21,890 nt of DNA from JAGOBX01 sp017999075 [NCBI: Candidatus Babelota bacterium] (GCA_017999075.1 JAGOBX010000007.1:1-21890), one strand, 5' to 3'; positions 1 to 8,996 are shown, counted from the stretch's first letter. Numbers and translations are program-made. The notes: generated by a model not told the origin, from the letters alone.

Positions 1-2463
1 GCCTTCAATATCCTGAATAAGATCACCGAAACTGTCGCGTAAAAATTCATTTTTATTTTTATCAAATTTAAAAGTTATGCGTTCTCCATTTTTATCCGAA
101 ATGTATTCTGATTTATAATTTATAACAGTTTCAATCATAGATAAAGGCGCCGGATCAAGTGCGCTTTCAACACGGCCTATTTTACCTACTGTTTCATCAA
201 TTTCAGGAATTGATTTTATCGCAATATTAAGTTTTTTTAAAGTATCTGCAGCTTCGCCTATTGACGCATGAGGCATAGTTGTAGGCATATATAAATATGA
301 TCCTTCGTCAAGGGACGGCATAAACTCTTTACCCAACCCTGGAAATTGGTGATTGAAAAATGACCATGCACTATTAGTTTCAACTGCTATTTCGGAAATT
401 CCTGCTTTTGTCAAAACCCATGGAATAAAATTAAATATCCTGCCGAATCCAAGCCATACAGTCATTCCGAACAGTATAATAAAAATCGGAATTGATAAAA
501 ATAATAATTTATTATTTAAGCACCATCTTAATATCGGCACATAAAATTTCTGTATGATATAAAAAATTACAAACAACGAAATACATACCAAAATTACTGC
601 TGCTGTATTTTTAATCAATCCCTTATCAGGTCCAAGCGGCATCCAATGTTTTGACAATAAAATAAATACTATAAATATTACTGAATAGTTTACAATATAG
701 TTTAATAATTTTTTAATTTTATTACTTGTATAAGATTCTAAAATATTATCTATAGACAACGCAATTATAATCAGTCCGGCCCACCAAAAAAACTTTATGC
801 ATATAATAATTCCCAGAAGTATAACACAAAAATTAAATACCCTTTTTAATACACGACTCCTTATCTTGCCAGTAAATAAAACATGTGCAAGCGGCGGAAT
901 TAAAGTGAGCGCAACAATTACTGAAGCAATAAGCGCAAATGTTTTAGTATAAGCAAGCGGTTTGAACAATTTTCCTTCCGCTCCTTCCATCATAAACACA
1001 GGCAAAAAACTAATTACAGTTGTTGAAATAGCAGCCAACAAAGCCGAACCTACTTCAGATGCTGCTCTGAAAACTACTTGTATTTTTGGTTCTTCCGGCG
1101 GGGCGGCTTCAAGATGTCTGAGAATATTTTCACAAATAATTATTCCCATATCAACTATTGTCCCGATAGCTATCGCAATTCCTGACAATGAAACAATGTT
1201 GGCATCAACTCCAAAAATTTTCATGCCGATAAAACTCATAAGCACAGCTAACGGCAATACTGCTGAAATCAGCAACGAACTTTTCAGATGCAGTACCATC
1301 AATAAAATTACAATAATCGTTATTATGATTTCTTCGGAAATCGCATTCTTAAGAGTTCCTAAAGTTTCCTGAATTAATCCGGTTCTGTCATAAAATGGAA
1401 TAATTTTAACCGAACTTACAGTGCCATCAGCCAAAGTTTTAGCAGGCAATCCCTTTTCAATCTCAGTCATTTTCAATTTTACATTTTTTATTACTTCTAA
1501 GGGGTTCGCTCCGTAACGGACGACAACTACTCCGCCTACAGCTTCGTTTCCATGTTTATCTAAAACTCCATCGCGGTATGCTGGTCCAAACGATACCTGC
1601 GCGATATCTTTAATTCTGATCGGAATATTATTATTCACCCGTACAACCGCTTTTTCAATATCTTCAAGACTTTTAATAAATCCAAGTCCTCGTATAACAT
1701 ATTCCGCTTTATTGATTTCAATAGTTCTGCCGCCAACATCAATGTTTGACATTTTTACAGCATTGTATATTTGTTCAAGCATCACATTATTTGCGTGCAT
1801 AGCATCAGGGTCAATATCAATCTGATATTCTTTTACAAATCCGCCTATTGATGCGACCTCACTCACTCCCTGTACAGATTGAAGCGAATATCGTACAAAC
1901 CAATCCTGTGTTGTACGTAATTCCTGTAAGTCCCAACCTCCGGTTGGTTTATTATTTTTATCGCGGCCTTCAAGTGTATACCAAAAAATCTGCCCCAGCG
2001 GAGTAGCATCCGGGCCAAGCGCCGGCTTTACTCCGGCTGGTAAAATACCGGCAGGAAGAGAATTTAATTTTTCAAGTATCCTTGTACGAGACCAATAAAA
2101 TTCAATATCTTCATTAAAAATCACATACACGGTTGAAAAACCAAACATAGAAAAACTGCGTATTGTTTTTACGCCCGGTATACCAAGCAGCGAAACTGTG
2201 AGCGGATAAGTTATCTGATTTTCAACATCCTGAGGAGAGCGTCCCATCCAGTCCGTAAATACTATTTGCTGATTTTCTCCTATATTAGGAATAGCATCAA
2301 CAGCTACAGGATTCCGGTTCAACCATTTTATATCCCAATCAAAAGGTGCTACAATAACACCCCATAATGTGAAAAATAAAATCAGCAGAAATACTACAAG
2401 TTTATTCTCAAGACAAAATTTTATAATTTTATCAGTAAAAGTTAGATGTTCATTTTTAAACAT
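1..2463 (-). CDS. cusA: CusA/CzcA-type heavy-metal RND efflux pump, 3' part cut off by the window edge
   Basis: Inner-membrane proton-driven pump of the HME-RND family, the motor of the CusCBA exporter that moves Cu(I)/Ag(I) across the envelope. I translated the open minus frame: 821 codons are in the window, with no stop. Visible parts are a first membrane helix at about residues 10-35 and a porter domain with PNIGENQQIVF, SPQDVENQITYPL and PLGPDATPLGQI-type stretches. A bundle of helices at about 370-530 contains the TM4 motif GTIVDMGIIICEN, whose D438 matches the proton-relay Asp of E. coli CusA. Extra hydrophobic segments follow at about 545-650, as in the longer CusA forms of other phyla. 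The second porter half begins with MPSLDEGSYLYMPTTMP (M715, M726, M730). The ATG is preceded by GGTGAG. The gene lies 103 nt after cusB, separated by a hairpin. Metal specificity (Cu/Ag against Zn/Co/Cd) rests on the neighbours and is an inference. Confidence 0.95.
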   Translation of the reverse strand, partial: MFKNEHLTFTDKIIKFCLENKLVVFLLILFFTLWGVIVAPFDWDIKWLNRNPVAVDAIPNIGENQQIVFTDWMGRSPQDVENQITYPLTVSLLGIPGVKTIRSFSMFGFSTVYVIFNEDIEFYWSRTRILEKLNSLPAGILPAGVKPALGPDATPLGQIFWYTLEGRDKNNKPTGGWDLQELRTTQDWFVRYSLQSVQGVSEVASIGGFVKEYQIDIDPDAMHANNVMLEQIYNAVKMSNIDVGGRTIEINKAEYVIRGLGFIKSLEDIEKAVVRVNNNIPIRIKDIAQVSFGPAYRDGVLDKHGNEAVGGVVVVRYGANPLEVIKNVKLKMTEIEKGLPAKTLADGTVSSVKIIPFYDRTGLIQETLGTLKNAISEEIIITIIVILLMVLHLKSSLLISAVLPLAVLMSFIGMKIFGVDANIVSLSGIAIAIGTIVDMGIIICENILRHLEAAPPEEPKIQVVFRAASEVGSALLAAISTTVISFLPVFMMEGAEGKLFKPLAYTKTFALIASVIVALTLIPPLAHVLFTGKIRSRVLKRVFNFCVILLGIIICIKFFWWAGLIIIALSIDNILESYTSNKIKKLLNYIVNYSVIFIVFILLSKHWMPLGPDKGLIKNTAAVILVCISLFVIFYIIQKFYVPILRWCLNNKLLFLSIPIFIILFGMTVWLGFGRIFNFIPWVLTKAGISEIAVETNSAWSFFNHQFPGLGKEFMPSLDEGSYLYMPTTMPHASIGEAADTLKKLNIAIKSIPEIDETVGKIGRVESALDPAPLSMIETVINYKSEYISDKNGERITFKFDKNKNEFLRDSFGDLIQDIEG

Positions 2464-2476
2464 AACTCACCAATTT

Positions 2477-2511
2477 AAAAAAAATAAGAATTATAAATCA
2501 TTTTATAATTC
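2477..2511 (-). terminator. Intrinsic-terminator-like hairpin between cusB and cusA
   Basis: A perfect 10-bp inverted repeat, GAATTATAAA / TTTATAATTC, with a 4-nt loop occupies 2488-2511. Reading the minus strand, it is followed by TTA and then eight Ts (2484-2477). This is the layout of a Rho-independent terminator, but the stem has only two G:C pairs, so it would be weak. It sits inside the cus operon, so it may act as an attenuator or partial terminator, or protect the upstream mRNA from 3' decay, rather than as a full stop. Confidence 0.55.
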
Positions 2512-2566
2512 AATCACTTTTTATAAAAAATATTTATCTAAAATTATTAAATATTATTAGGAAAAA

Positions 2567-4420
2567 CTATTTTTTTATTTCACCGCAGCTTTCCATCGCT
2601 TTTCCTAAATATGGATTTTTTATACTAACATTATTCTGCAGCCATTCCGCGCCTTTACCGTCAAATGCCATTGGGCAGTAAACCTTGTAATAATCGGTAA
2701 TATTATAGTATCCGGTTTCTTTTTCAAGTTTGATAAACAATTGCGATAAATTTTTGAAACCTGTCCTTAACCCTTCAATATTTTCAGCCGAAGATAATTT
2801 TGCTATTGTATGATTAAAGTCTTCAAAAATTTGTGTAAAATTATTATATAATTCTGATTTATTTTTTTTTATTAAATTTATTTCAACCGCTAATTTTTTT
2901 ATTTCAGCAATACTTTGTTTGATATTATCCGCAGCTAACTGTTCCTGTAATTTGAAATAAATTTTAAAAATCGAATTCAGTTCATTTTGATTTTCATGTT
3001 TTAAAACATTTTTTTTATTTATCGACTGTTCTTGCTTTTGATGAGCAGTTTCAATTGATGCAACGCCAGATTTCCCAGATAATTTTGTATGTCCGCTGTT
3101 GTCAACCGATTTAATTCCTCCGTCTTTATTCATCATACTAGGTTTAGCCTGTATCTGCATTGCGCTGTCAATCTTGAAATTTCCGTTTGTAACTACTTTC
3201 TCTCCCTCGCGCAAACCTGAAATTACAGAATAATAATTGCCTGCTTTACGGCCCAGTACAACTTCCCTGCCTTCATAAACAGGCTTTTCATTATTAAAAA
3301 GTTCAACATAAACTACTGCTCTGTTTCCTGTTATTAGCGGCGCTGAAGCCGGAATTACAAGCTCTTTTTCCTGATGGCTGTTTGATTTTACAATTGCGCG
3401 GACAAACATTTCAGGTTTTAATTTTCCCGCGATGTTATCAATATCAACCCTTATTTTAGCAGTACGTGCCATTGGGTCTATAACAGGGTCAACGAATGAA
3501 ATTATTCCTTTAAATTTTTCGCCCGGATACGCTTCAGTAGTAAATTCCATACGCTGCCCTTTTTTCACAAAATTCAAATCAGATTCATAAACATCGCATA
3601 ACGCCCACAATTTTGTCAGATCAGCTATCTCATATAAAGCCATACCAGCTTCAACATACATTCCTTCAGTCGCATTACGTTTTATTACTACTCCAGACAC
3701 AGGAGATATAACTTTAAAATGAGTTTCAGCTGCTCCTCTTATTTCAATATCCTTAATCATAGCATCGGATAATCCAAGCAGTTTAAGTTTTTCACGCGCA
3801 GCACCTGCTAAATCAAGATTAATTTTATTCCCGTCGTTAGGACCTGATTTTCCATATTTTGCATTTTCTGAAAGTTTCAGCGATTCGATAAATTCCACCT
3901 GCGCCGCATATAATTCAGGGCTATAAATTAGAGCAAGCGGATCGCCCTTTTTTACAGACTCTCCTGTAAAATTTATATAAATTTTTTCAAGTCTCCCTGA
4001 TATCCAGGCTGATATCACTTTAAATAAAGTCTCATTATAATTTATTTTTCCAGTAACCCTCATTTCATAATCTATATTCCTGCGTTTAACCGTATCAGTC
4101 ATAATTTCAGCTAATTTTACTGCAGATTCAGAAAAACTTATCTGATTCAATCCAACTTCTATATCGTCAGAATGCGCCAAGATCAATTCCATTCCACAAA
4201 TCGGGCATTTGCCAGGAGTATTGCGTTTTATCTGAGGATGCATAGAGCAAGTCCATATTTGTCCGTTCTTGTTTTTTCCATCAGTATGGTTTAGATGTTC
4301 AGCTTTTTCAATTTTACCTGAATGCTTATTAGCCGCATCGTTGCCGGGAAAAATTTTGATAACCGCAACAATAATAATTACCGACGCAAAAAATAAAAAC
4401 ATTTTTTTTAACGTCTTCAT
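2567..4420 (-). CDS. cusB: CusB-type periplasmic adaptor (membrane fusion protein) with HMBD and DUF3347 domains
   Basis: Adaptor subunit linking CusA to CusC and delivering metal. The longest frame begins at a TTG at 4453, but I choose the ATG at 4420: AAGGAG stands 7 nt before it, and translation then opens with a classic MKTLKK plus hydrophobic anchor (617 residues). Domains in order: membrane anchor at about 7-24; heavy-metal-binding domain TCSMHPQI...PGKCPICGMEL (C58, H61, C72, C75); barrel-sandwich and beta-barrel adaptor core at about 100-400, including the lipoyl-like stretch SPVSGVVIKRNATEGMYV; a Ser/Lys/Gln-rich linker; and a C-terminal DUF3347-type domain from about 475, ending YCPMAF...GAEWLQ...NPYLGKAMESCGE. 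The HMBD and DUF3347 modules both offer Cys/His/Met ligands, consistent with soft-metal capture. The stop of cusC lies just upstream (4459), so these two are surely cotranscribed. Confidence 0.93.
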   Translation of the reverse strand: MKTLKKMFLFFASVIIIVAVIKIFPGNDAANKHSGKIEKAEHLNHTDGKNKNGQIWTCSMHPQIKRNTPGKCPICGMELILAHSDDIEVGLNQISFSESAVKLAEIMTDTVKRRNIDYEMRVTGKINYNETLFKVISAWISGRLEKIYINFTGESVKKGDPLALIYSPELYAAQVEFIESLKLSENAKYGKSGPNDGNKINLDLAGAAREKLKLLGLSDAMIKDIEIRGAAETHFKVISPVSGVVIKRNATEGMYVEAGMALYEIADLTKLWALCDVYESDLNFVKKGQRMEFTTEAYPGEKFKGIISFVDPVIDPMARTAKIRVDIDNIAGKLKPEMFVRAIVKSNSHQEKELVIPASAPLITGNRAVVYVELFNNEKPVYEGREVVLGRKAGNYYSVISGLREGEKVVTNGNFKIDSAMQIQAKPSMMNKDGGIKSVDNSGHTKLSGKSGVASIETAHQKQEQSINKKNVLKHENQNELNSIFKIYFKLQEQLAADNIKQSIAEIKKLAVEINLIKKNKSELYNNFTQIFEDFNHTIAKLSSAENIEGLRTGFKNLSQLFIKLEKETGYYNITDYYKVYCPMAFDGKGAEWLQNNVSIKNPYLGKAMESCGEIKK

Positions 4421-4458
4421 AAATTGACTCCTTGCTCCAAAATTATTAATCAATTTTA

Positions 4459-5757
4459 TTAATTCCCAAGAAGCATTTCAATTTCTGCAAGCATTTTATT
4501 ATATTCAGTTTTCATCTGCTCAAACATAATATTAAACTCAAGGTATATTTTAAAATTTTCAATTAAATCTTTAAAATCAGCTTTATTGGTTATATAATCA
4601 TTTTTTATAATTTCTATAGCCTGCTGACTTTTGGGAATAATGGAATCCTGGTATAATTTAATTTTTTTCTCTGAAATTGCAAGGTTGGAAACTGCATTTT
4701 TCAATTGTGAAAGCAATTCATTGGAAATATCTAATCTTTCCGCTTCCAATGCTTCTTTCATATTTTTACGTTCGTCAACCATAGCTGAAAGTTTTTTTCT
4801 CCAAACCGGAAGTTTTATTGAAAACATTAACGTCAATGTATTTTCAGTCTGATCTGCAGAAAGCATTTCTCCATCTTCTTCAGCTTTCATTGTTTCATAT
4901 TCAAGCCCTGCCATTAAATCGGGAACATATTCTTTATTTGCAAGCTCAATCTTTGCAGATGCAGATTCAATTTTAAAATAATAGGCTTTTATTTCAGGAT
5001 TAGATTCCAATACCATTTTCTGCATTTCTTCCTCAGAATAATTAATTTTATTTACATCCAATGTTATGGGTAAAATTATTGATTCAGAATCATTCCGGTT
5101 AAGCAGCTTGTTGAATTTATAAACTAATGGTTTCAACATTTCTCCATACACTTCGAAATCATTGCTAAGTTCGTCAATCTGAATCTGTATTTGAATTAAA
5201 TCAGCGTAATTGCTTTTAGCAGTCTTATATTTAGCAGATAAAACAGCTGCTATGCTTTTTAATAATTCTATATTTTCAAAAGTTAATTTCCGCTGTTTGA
5301 TTAAATAATATATGTCAAAATATATGTTTTTAATTTGAAATATCAGTTTTCTTTTTTCTGTTTCCAACATTTGTAAAAATTCATCAGCTTTAAATTCTGT
5401 AATTTTTTTTTCAAGTTTTAGTTTTGAAGTAAGGGGAAATTCCTGTGATAGCAAAAACTTATGTTTGCGCTGGTCAATGTCGGAAATATTGTAATTATAA
5501 GAAAATACAGGATCCATAAGAATACCTGAAGATGTTATCTCTGCACGCGCTGCTTTTAATTCTGAAACAAGCTTAATTATTTTAAAATTATTTTTTAAAG
5601 CAATATTTTTATAATCTTCCAGCAGTTCTCTCTGATTATTAATATCGCTTAACTTGACAAAAATATTGTTCTCGCATTTGCCTGCATCCGGCATTATTAT
5701 AATCATAATTATAATAAAAAATATTAAAAATATAATTTTGTGAAAATATTTTCGCAT
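4459..5757 (-). CDS. cusC: CusC-type outer-membrane efflux channel (TolC family)
   Basis: Outer-membrane/periplasmic tunnel of the exporter, 432 residues, a usual length for the family. It starts MRKYFHKIIF and continues with a long hydrophobic stretch to about residue 23, a secretion signal. The remainder is long amphipathic alpha-helical segments typical of the two TolC/OEP repeats, for example the ELVSELKAARAEITSSGI stretch near residue 65 and LANKEYVPDLMAGLEY near residue 270. The cysteine in DAGKCENN is not in a good lipobox, so lipidation is doubtful. The ATG follows the DUF3147 stop by one base, with GGAG about 12 nt upstream, so translation is probably coupled. The assignment rests on fold-like pattern and operon position; sequence within this family is poorly conserved. 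Confidence 0.88.
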   Translation of the reverse strand: MRKYFHKIIFLIFFIIIMIIIMPDAGKCENNIFVKLSDINNQRELLEDYKNIALKNNFKIIKLVSELKAARAEITSSGILMDPVFSYNYNISDIDQRKHKFLLSQEFPLTSKLKLEKKITEFKADEFLQMLETEKRKLIFQIKNIYFDIYYLIKQRKLTFENIELLKSIAAVLSAKYKTAKSNYADLIQIQIQIDELSNDFEVYGEMLKPLVYKFNKLLNRNDSESIILPITLDVNKINYSEEEMQKMVLESNPEIKAYYFKIESASAKIELANKEYVPDLMAGLEYETMKAEEDGEMLSADQTENTLTLMFSIKLPVWRKKLSAMVDERKNMKEALEAERLDISNELLSQLKNAVSNLAISEKKIKLYQDSIIPKSQQAIEIIKNDYITNKADFKDLIENFKIYLEFNIMFEQMKTEYNKMLAEIEMLLGN

Positions 5758-5758
5758 A

Positions 5759-6109
5759 TCAAATATTTACTCCTATTTTTTTCAGTATAAATATTTGTAA
5801 ATAATATAATGCTGTCATAACAATTAAAGATAAAAATAACGAAAAATAAAAATTAATTTTAAACTTTAAAAATAACGGCAAAACTAAAAAAAAACTCAGA
5901 GAAGGTATTACCAGCCAGAATATGCTGTAAGACAATTTCGATATTTTATCAATGTCTTTGGTTTCAATATACATCCATATTATTGCCAGCAATGATACAA
6001 GAGGTAATGAAGCCAAAGTTCCTCCGATTAAGCTTGAACGTTTTGAAATTTCAGAGATTGTAGCTATCATTAAAGCTGATAATAAAATTTTAAATATTAA
6101 ATAATACAT
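5759..6109 (-). CDS. DUF3147 family small integral membrane protein
   Basis: A 116-residue, almost wholly hydrophobic protein with about four predicted membrane helices (roughly 2-22, 30-47, 62-82 and 88-110). Recognisable DUF3147 features are SEISKRSSLIGGTLASLPLV near the N-terminus and SIFWLVIPSLSFFLVLPL in the middle. The biochemical role of this family is unknown to me. It sits inside a metal-export operon: an AGGA-containing site follows the stop of the YHS/HMBD gene, and the next gene, cusC, starts one base after its TGA. The context suggests an accessory role in metal export or metal stress, which is inference only. Confidence 0.85.
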   Translation of the reverse strand: MYYLIFKILLSALMIATISEISKRSSLIGGTLASLPLVSLLAIIWMYIETKDIDKISKLSYSIFWLVIPSLSFFLVLPLFLKFKINFYFSLFLSLIVMTALYYLQIFILKKIGVNI

Positions 6110-6121
6110 AAATATTAATTC

Positions 6122-6538
6122 CTAATTTTTCAATTTTAGTTTCATTCCGCATTTAACGCATTTGCCAGGTTTATCTGAAATTATTTCCGGATGCATCGGA
6201 CAAGCATAAATAGTTTTTTCTTTTTTTCCGGATTCGATCGGCTTGTATGCTTTTTGATAATATTTATCGAAATCTTTACTTACTGTTTTTAAACAATATT
6301 CGCAGCATACATATACTTTTCTATTATTTTTTTCAATATATAATTTTTTATCAACAGCTCCTCCCATTACAGGACATGTATCATTTATATTCATAACATC
6401 AGTATCTGCAATCAATTCTGTTTTTTTAATATCATTTTTTTTTTTCATAAGATTGTTTTTATCCTCAGAAATTACTTCTGATGTTAAAATAATTGAAAAA
6501 TAAAAGATAAAAATCATGATAAAAAATAAATTTTTCAT
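6122..6538 (-). CDS. Exported YHS-like plus heavy-metal-binding-domain protein, first gene of the cus operon
   Basis: A 138-residue protein, probably a periplasmic metal scavenger or chaperone feeding the pump. Residues 1-20 (MKNLFFIMIF then hydrophobic) form a signal peptide or anchor. A lysine-rich linker follows. Residues 55-95 form a YHS/TRASH-like module with CPVMGG (C55) and VYVCCEYC (C78, C79, C82), then DFDKYY. Residues 111-134 form a second module, YACPMHPEI...PGKCVKCGMKL (C113, H116, C127, C130), the same heavy-metal-binding domain that opens CusB, with Val in place of the usual Pro after KC. The ATG is preceded by GGAAGGA at a good distance. It is promoter-proximal, so it would be the most expressed member of the operon. 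An A11 run lies in its coding strand (6435-6445). Function is inferred from the domains and operon. Confidence 0.87.
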   Translation of the reverse strand: MKNLFFIMIFIFYFSIILTSEVISEDKNNLMKKKNDIKKTELIADTDVMNINDTCPVMGGAVDKKLYIEKNNRKVYVCCEYCLKTVSKDFDKYYQKAYKPIESGKKEKTIYACPMHPEIISDKPGKCVKCGMKLKLKN

Positions 6539-6568
6539 AGGACATTCCTTCCTTATTCATAAATTTCG

Positions 6569-6607
6569 CAAGAAAAACGCAAAATGTTTTATTTCACGTT
6601 TTTCTTG
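6569..6607 (-). terminator. Long hairpin between metY and the cus operon
   Basis: The perfect 11-bp arms CAAGAAAAACG and CGTTTTTCTTG flank 17 nt, of which six more base pairs can form (two of them G:U), leaving a 5-nt AAAAC loop. It starts 10 nt after the metY stop and ends about 30 nt before the start codon of the first cus gene. No T-tract follows the second arm, though the arm itself contains T5. Two readings are open: a metY terminator, or a regulatory structure or operator for the cus operon, for which I found no convincing sigma-70 promoter here. Confidence 0.45.
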
Positions 6608-6617
6608 ATATTAGAAT

Positions 6618-7922
6618 TTAAACTTTTTCAAGAGACTGCTTTAAATCTTTTATTATATCATCAATATGCTCTATCCCTATTGATAATCTTATTAAATCAG
6701 GTGTTATTCCTCCACGTTCCTGATCCTCATCGCTCAGTTGAGAATGTGTTGTGGTCGACGGATGGATAGCTAAGCTTTTCGCATCGCCTACATTCGCAAG
6801 ATGCGAAAATAGTTTCAGGTTTTCTATAAACTTCTGACCTTCAGGTTTTCCTCCTTTTATTCCGAATACTACCATCCCTCCAAAACCGCGTTTTAAATAT
6901 TTTTTTGCCGTTCCGCAATTTGAATCTGAACATCCTATAATTCCAGGATATTTTACCCATTTGACTTTAGGATGACTGTTTAAAAATTCAGCAGCTTTCA
7001 GTGCATTTTCAGAATGACGTTCCATCCGAAGCGCTAATGTTTCGATTCCTTGCAGAAACATCCAAGAATTATCTGGGGATATGCATGCGCCAAGGTTTCT
7101 TAAAGGAACCAGCCTCATTCTCAGTATAAATGCAAGCGGTGATAGAAGTCCTAAATCATGTGCATATTTCAATCCATGATAACTTGAATCAGGTTCGTTA
7201 TATAATTTAAACTTTGGATTCTTCCAATTAAATTTTCCGGAATCCACCACAATTCCTCCTATTGCAGTTCCATGACCTCCTATCCATTTAGTTAATGAAT
7301 GTACTACTATATCAGCTCCGAATTCAATAGGACGAATAAGATAAGGTGTAGTAAACGTGGAATCCACTATTAACGGAAGTTCATATTTATGCGCTATTTC
7401 AGCAATTTTTTCTATATCAGGAACTTCCAATCCTGGATTTCCTATTGTTTCAATAAAAACTGCACGAGTCTTATCTGTTATAGCTCTATCAAATTCTTCA
7501 GGATTAGCAGGATTTACAAATTTTGTTTTTATTCCGAATTGAGGAAGTATATCATTGAACATAGTATACGTTCCTCCGTATAAATTGTTTGCAGATACAA
7601 TTTCTTCTCCTGCAGACAATATATTTATAATAGAATAATATATTGCGGAGGTACCTGATGCAAGAGCAAGTGCTGCGGCTCCGCCTTCAAGCGCTGCAAT
7701 CCTTTTTTCAAGTATATCTGTTGTAGGATTCATAAGTCTTGTATAAATATTTCCTAATTCTTTTAAAGCAAAAAGGTTTGAAGCGTGTTCCGTATTTTTA
7801 AAAACATACGAACTTGTTCTGTAAACAGGAACTCCTCTTGACAAAGTATCAGAGTCAATCTTGTGTCCATAATGCAAAGCATTAGTTTCAAATTTTAAAT
7901 TTTCTAAATTTAATTCTGTCAT
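6618..7922 (-). CDS. metY: O-acetylhomoserine sulfhydrylase (PLP-dependent)
   Basis: Cytosolic PLP enzyme that makes homocysteine from O-acetylhomoserine and sulfide (direct sulfhydrylation). The protein is 434 residues from the ATG at 7922. The longest frame starts at a GTG at 7931, but that GTG is part of the ribosome site AGAGGTGA, so the ATG is the better start. Visible family features are YTRLMNPTTDILEKRIAALE, LASGTSAI, the Schiff-base lysine K212 in VHSLTKWIGGHG, and the long C-terminal part with WMFLQGIETLALRMERH, HPSTTTHSQL and IRLSIGIEHIDD. The length of about 430 and the YHGL...DLG insertion fit MetY rather than the shorter cystathionine gamma-synthase or beta-lyase, but substrate choice (acetyl- or succinyl-homoserine) cannot be read with certainty. 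It lies about 110 nt behind cysK and is probably cotranscribed with it. Confidence 0.93.
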   Translation of the reverse strand: MTELNLENLKFETNALHYGHKIDSDTLSRGVPVYRTSSYVFKNTEHASNLFALKELGNIYTRLMNPTTDILEKRIAALEGGAAALALASGTSAIYYSIINILSAGEEIVSANNLYGGTYTMFNDILPQFGIKTKFVNPANPEEFDRAITDKTRAVFIETIGNPGLEVPDIEKIAEIAHKYELPLIVDSTFTTPYLIRPIEFGADIVVHSLTKWIGGHGTAIGGIVVDSGKFNWKNPKFKLYNEPDSSYHGLKYAHDLGLLSPLAFILRMRLVPLRNLGACISPDNSWMFLQGIETLALRMERHSENALKAAEFLNSHPKVKWVKYPGIIGCSDSNCGTAKKYLKRGFGGMVVFGIKGGKPEGQKFIENLKLFSHLANVGDAKSLAIHPSTTTHSQLSDEDQERGGITPDLIRLSIGIEHIDDIIKDLKQSLEKV

Positions 7923-8032
7923 TTGTATCACCTCTTTATTGTTTTAATATATGCTATGTACAAAATGTGTTCTCTATTTTTTACATATCACATTTTTTTA
8001 ATATATATAATTTAATGACGCCTATTTTGCTT

Positions 8033-8956
8033 CTATTCTTCTTCAAACAGCCATGTGCTTAAATATCTTTCTCCAGTGTCAGGCAAAATAACTACTATAA
8101 TTTTTCCTTTATTTTCAGTTCTTTTTGCCAATTCTAAAGCTCCTGCCATAGCTGCTCCTCCTGATATTCCGGTTAATATACCTTCTTTTTTAGCAAGTAT
8201 CCTTGCAGTTTTACCAGCCTGTTCTTCATTTATTTTTATAATTTCATCTATTATTTTAGCGTTTAATACTGCTGGAACAAATCCGGCTCCTATCCCCTGA
8301 ATCTTATGAGGACCAGGGGTTCCTCCTGATAAAACAGGAGATTTTTCAGGTTCTATGGCCACAGTATAAATTTTTTTTCTTTTCTTTATGGTTTCTGAAA
8401 TTCCTGTTATTGTTCCTCCTGTTCCGACTCCTGCCACCAATATATCTATCCTGCCTTCAGTATCTGCCCATATTTCTTCGGCAGTAGTTTTTCTATGGAT
8501 TTCAGGATTTGCAGGATTATCAAACTGCTGGGGAATAAAAGAATTTTTAATTTCCTTATGCAATTCTTCCGCTTTTTGAATTGCACCTTTCATTCCTTTT
8601 TCTCCAGGAGTCAACACAAGTTCAGCGCCGAATATTTTTAAAAGCTTTCTTCTTTCTATACTCATAGTTTCCGGCATGGTTAATATTAATTTATAACCTT
8701 TTACTGCGCAAATATAGGCAAACCCTATTCCGGTGTTTCCGCTTGTAGGTTCAATTATCGTGGTGTGACTGTTCAGTATTCCTTTTTTTTCCGCATCTTC
8801 AATCATAGCAAGCGCTATACGATCTTTTACACTTGATAACGGATTGAAGAATTCAAGCTTTACGAAAATATCGGCAGGCAGATTTTCAGTCAACCGGTTA
8901 ATTCTCACAAGCGGTGTTTTTCCAATAAGTTCTGTTATATTTTTTGCTACTTTCAT
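8033..8956 (-). CDS. cysK: Cysteine synthase A (O-acetylserine sulfhydrylase)
   Basis: Cytosolic PLP enzyme that makes cysteine from O-acetylserine and sulfide. At 307 residues it has the usual family length. Diagnostic motifs are [11 protein letters not shown] at 12-22, [11 protein letters not shown] with the PLP lysine K44, the substrate-binding loop [11 protein letters not shown] near 70, the phosphate-binding glycine loop [10 protein letters not shown] near 176, and the C-terminal [11 protein letters not shown] and [18 protein letters not shown] stands a few bases before the ATG, and an almost consensus promoter lies directly upstream. It is the first gene of a cysK-metY unit that uses sulfide for both cysteine and homocysteine. 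No CysE was seen nearby, so O-acetylserine must be made elsewhere. Confidence 0.96.
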   Translation of the reverse strand: MKVAKNITELIGKTPLVRINRLTENLPADIFVKLEFFNPLSSVKDRIALAMIEDAEKKGILNSHTTIIEPTSGNTGIGFAYICAVKGYKLILTMPETMSIERRKLLKIFGAELVLTPGEKGMKGAIQKAEELHKEIKNSFIPQQFDNPANPEIHRKTTAEEIWADTEGRIDILVAGVGTGGTITGISETIKKRKKIYTVAIEPEKSPVLSGGTPGPHKIQGIGAGFVPAVLNAKIIDEIIKINEEQAGKTARILAKKEGILTGISGGAAMAGALELAKRTENKGKIIVVILPDTGERYLSTWLFEEE

Positions 8957-8996
8957 ATAAGCACCTCCAAAACACTACAATTTCTATGGTTTTAGT

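Noticed and set aside
353-1372. Plus-strand open frames at 353-544 and 962-1372
   Set aside because: They lie inside the minus-strand cusA frame, which translates throughout as a well-conserved RND pump. They are antisense shadows without family features or ribosome sites.
4421-4453. TTG start 11 codons upstream of the chosen cusB start
   Set aside because: The ATG at 4420 has AAGGAG at 7 nt and begins a typical MKTLKK membrane anchor. The TTG has no ribosome site and would place polar residues before the anchor.
7962-7996. Inverted repeat AAAATGTG / CACATTTT between cysK and metY
   Set aside because: An 8-bp AT-rich repeat with a 19-nt spacer is too weak for a terminator (no following T-tract) and has no recognised operator match. 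Chance is likely in such AT-rich DNA.
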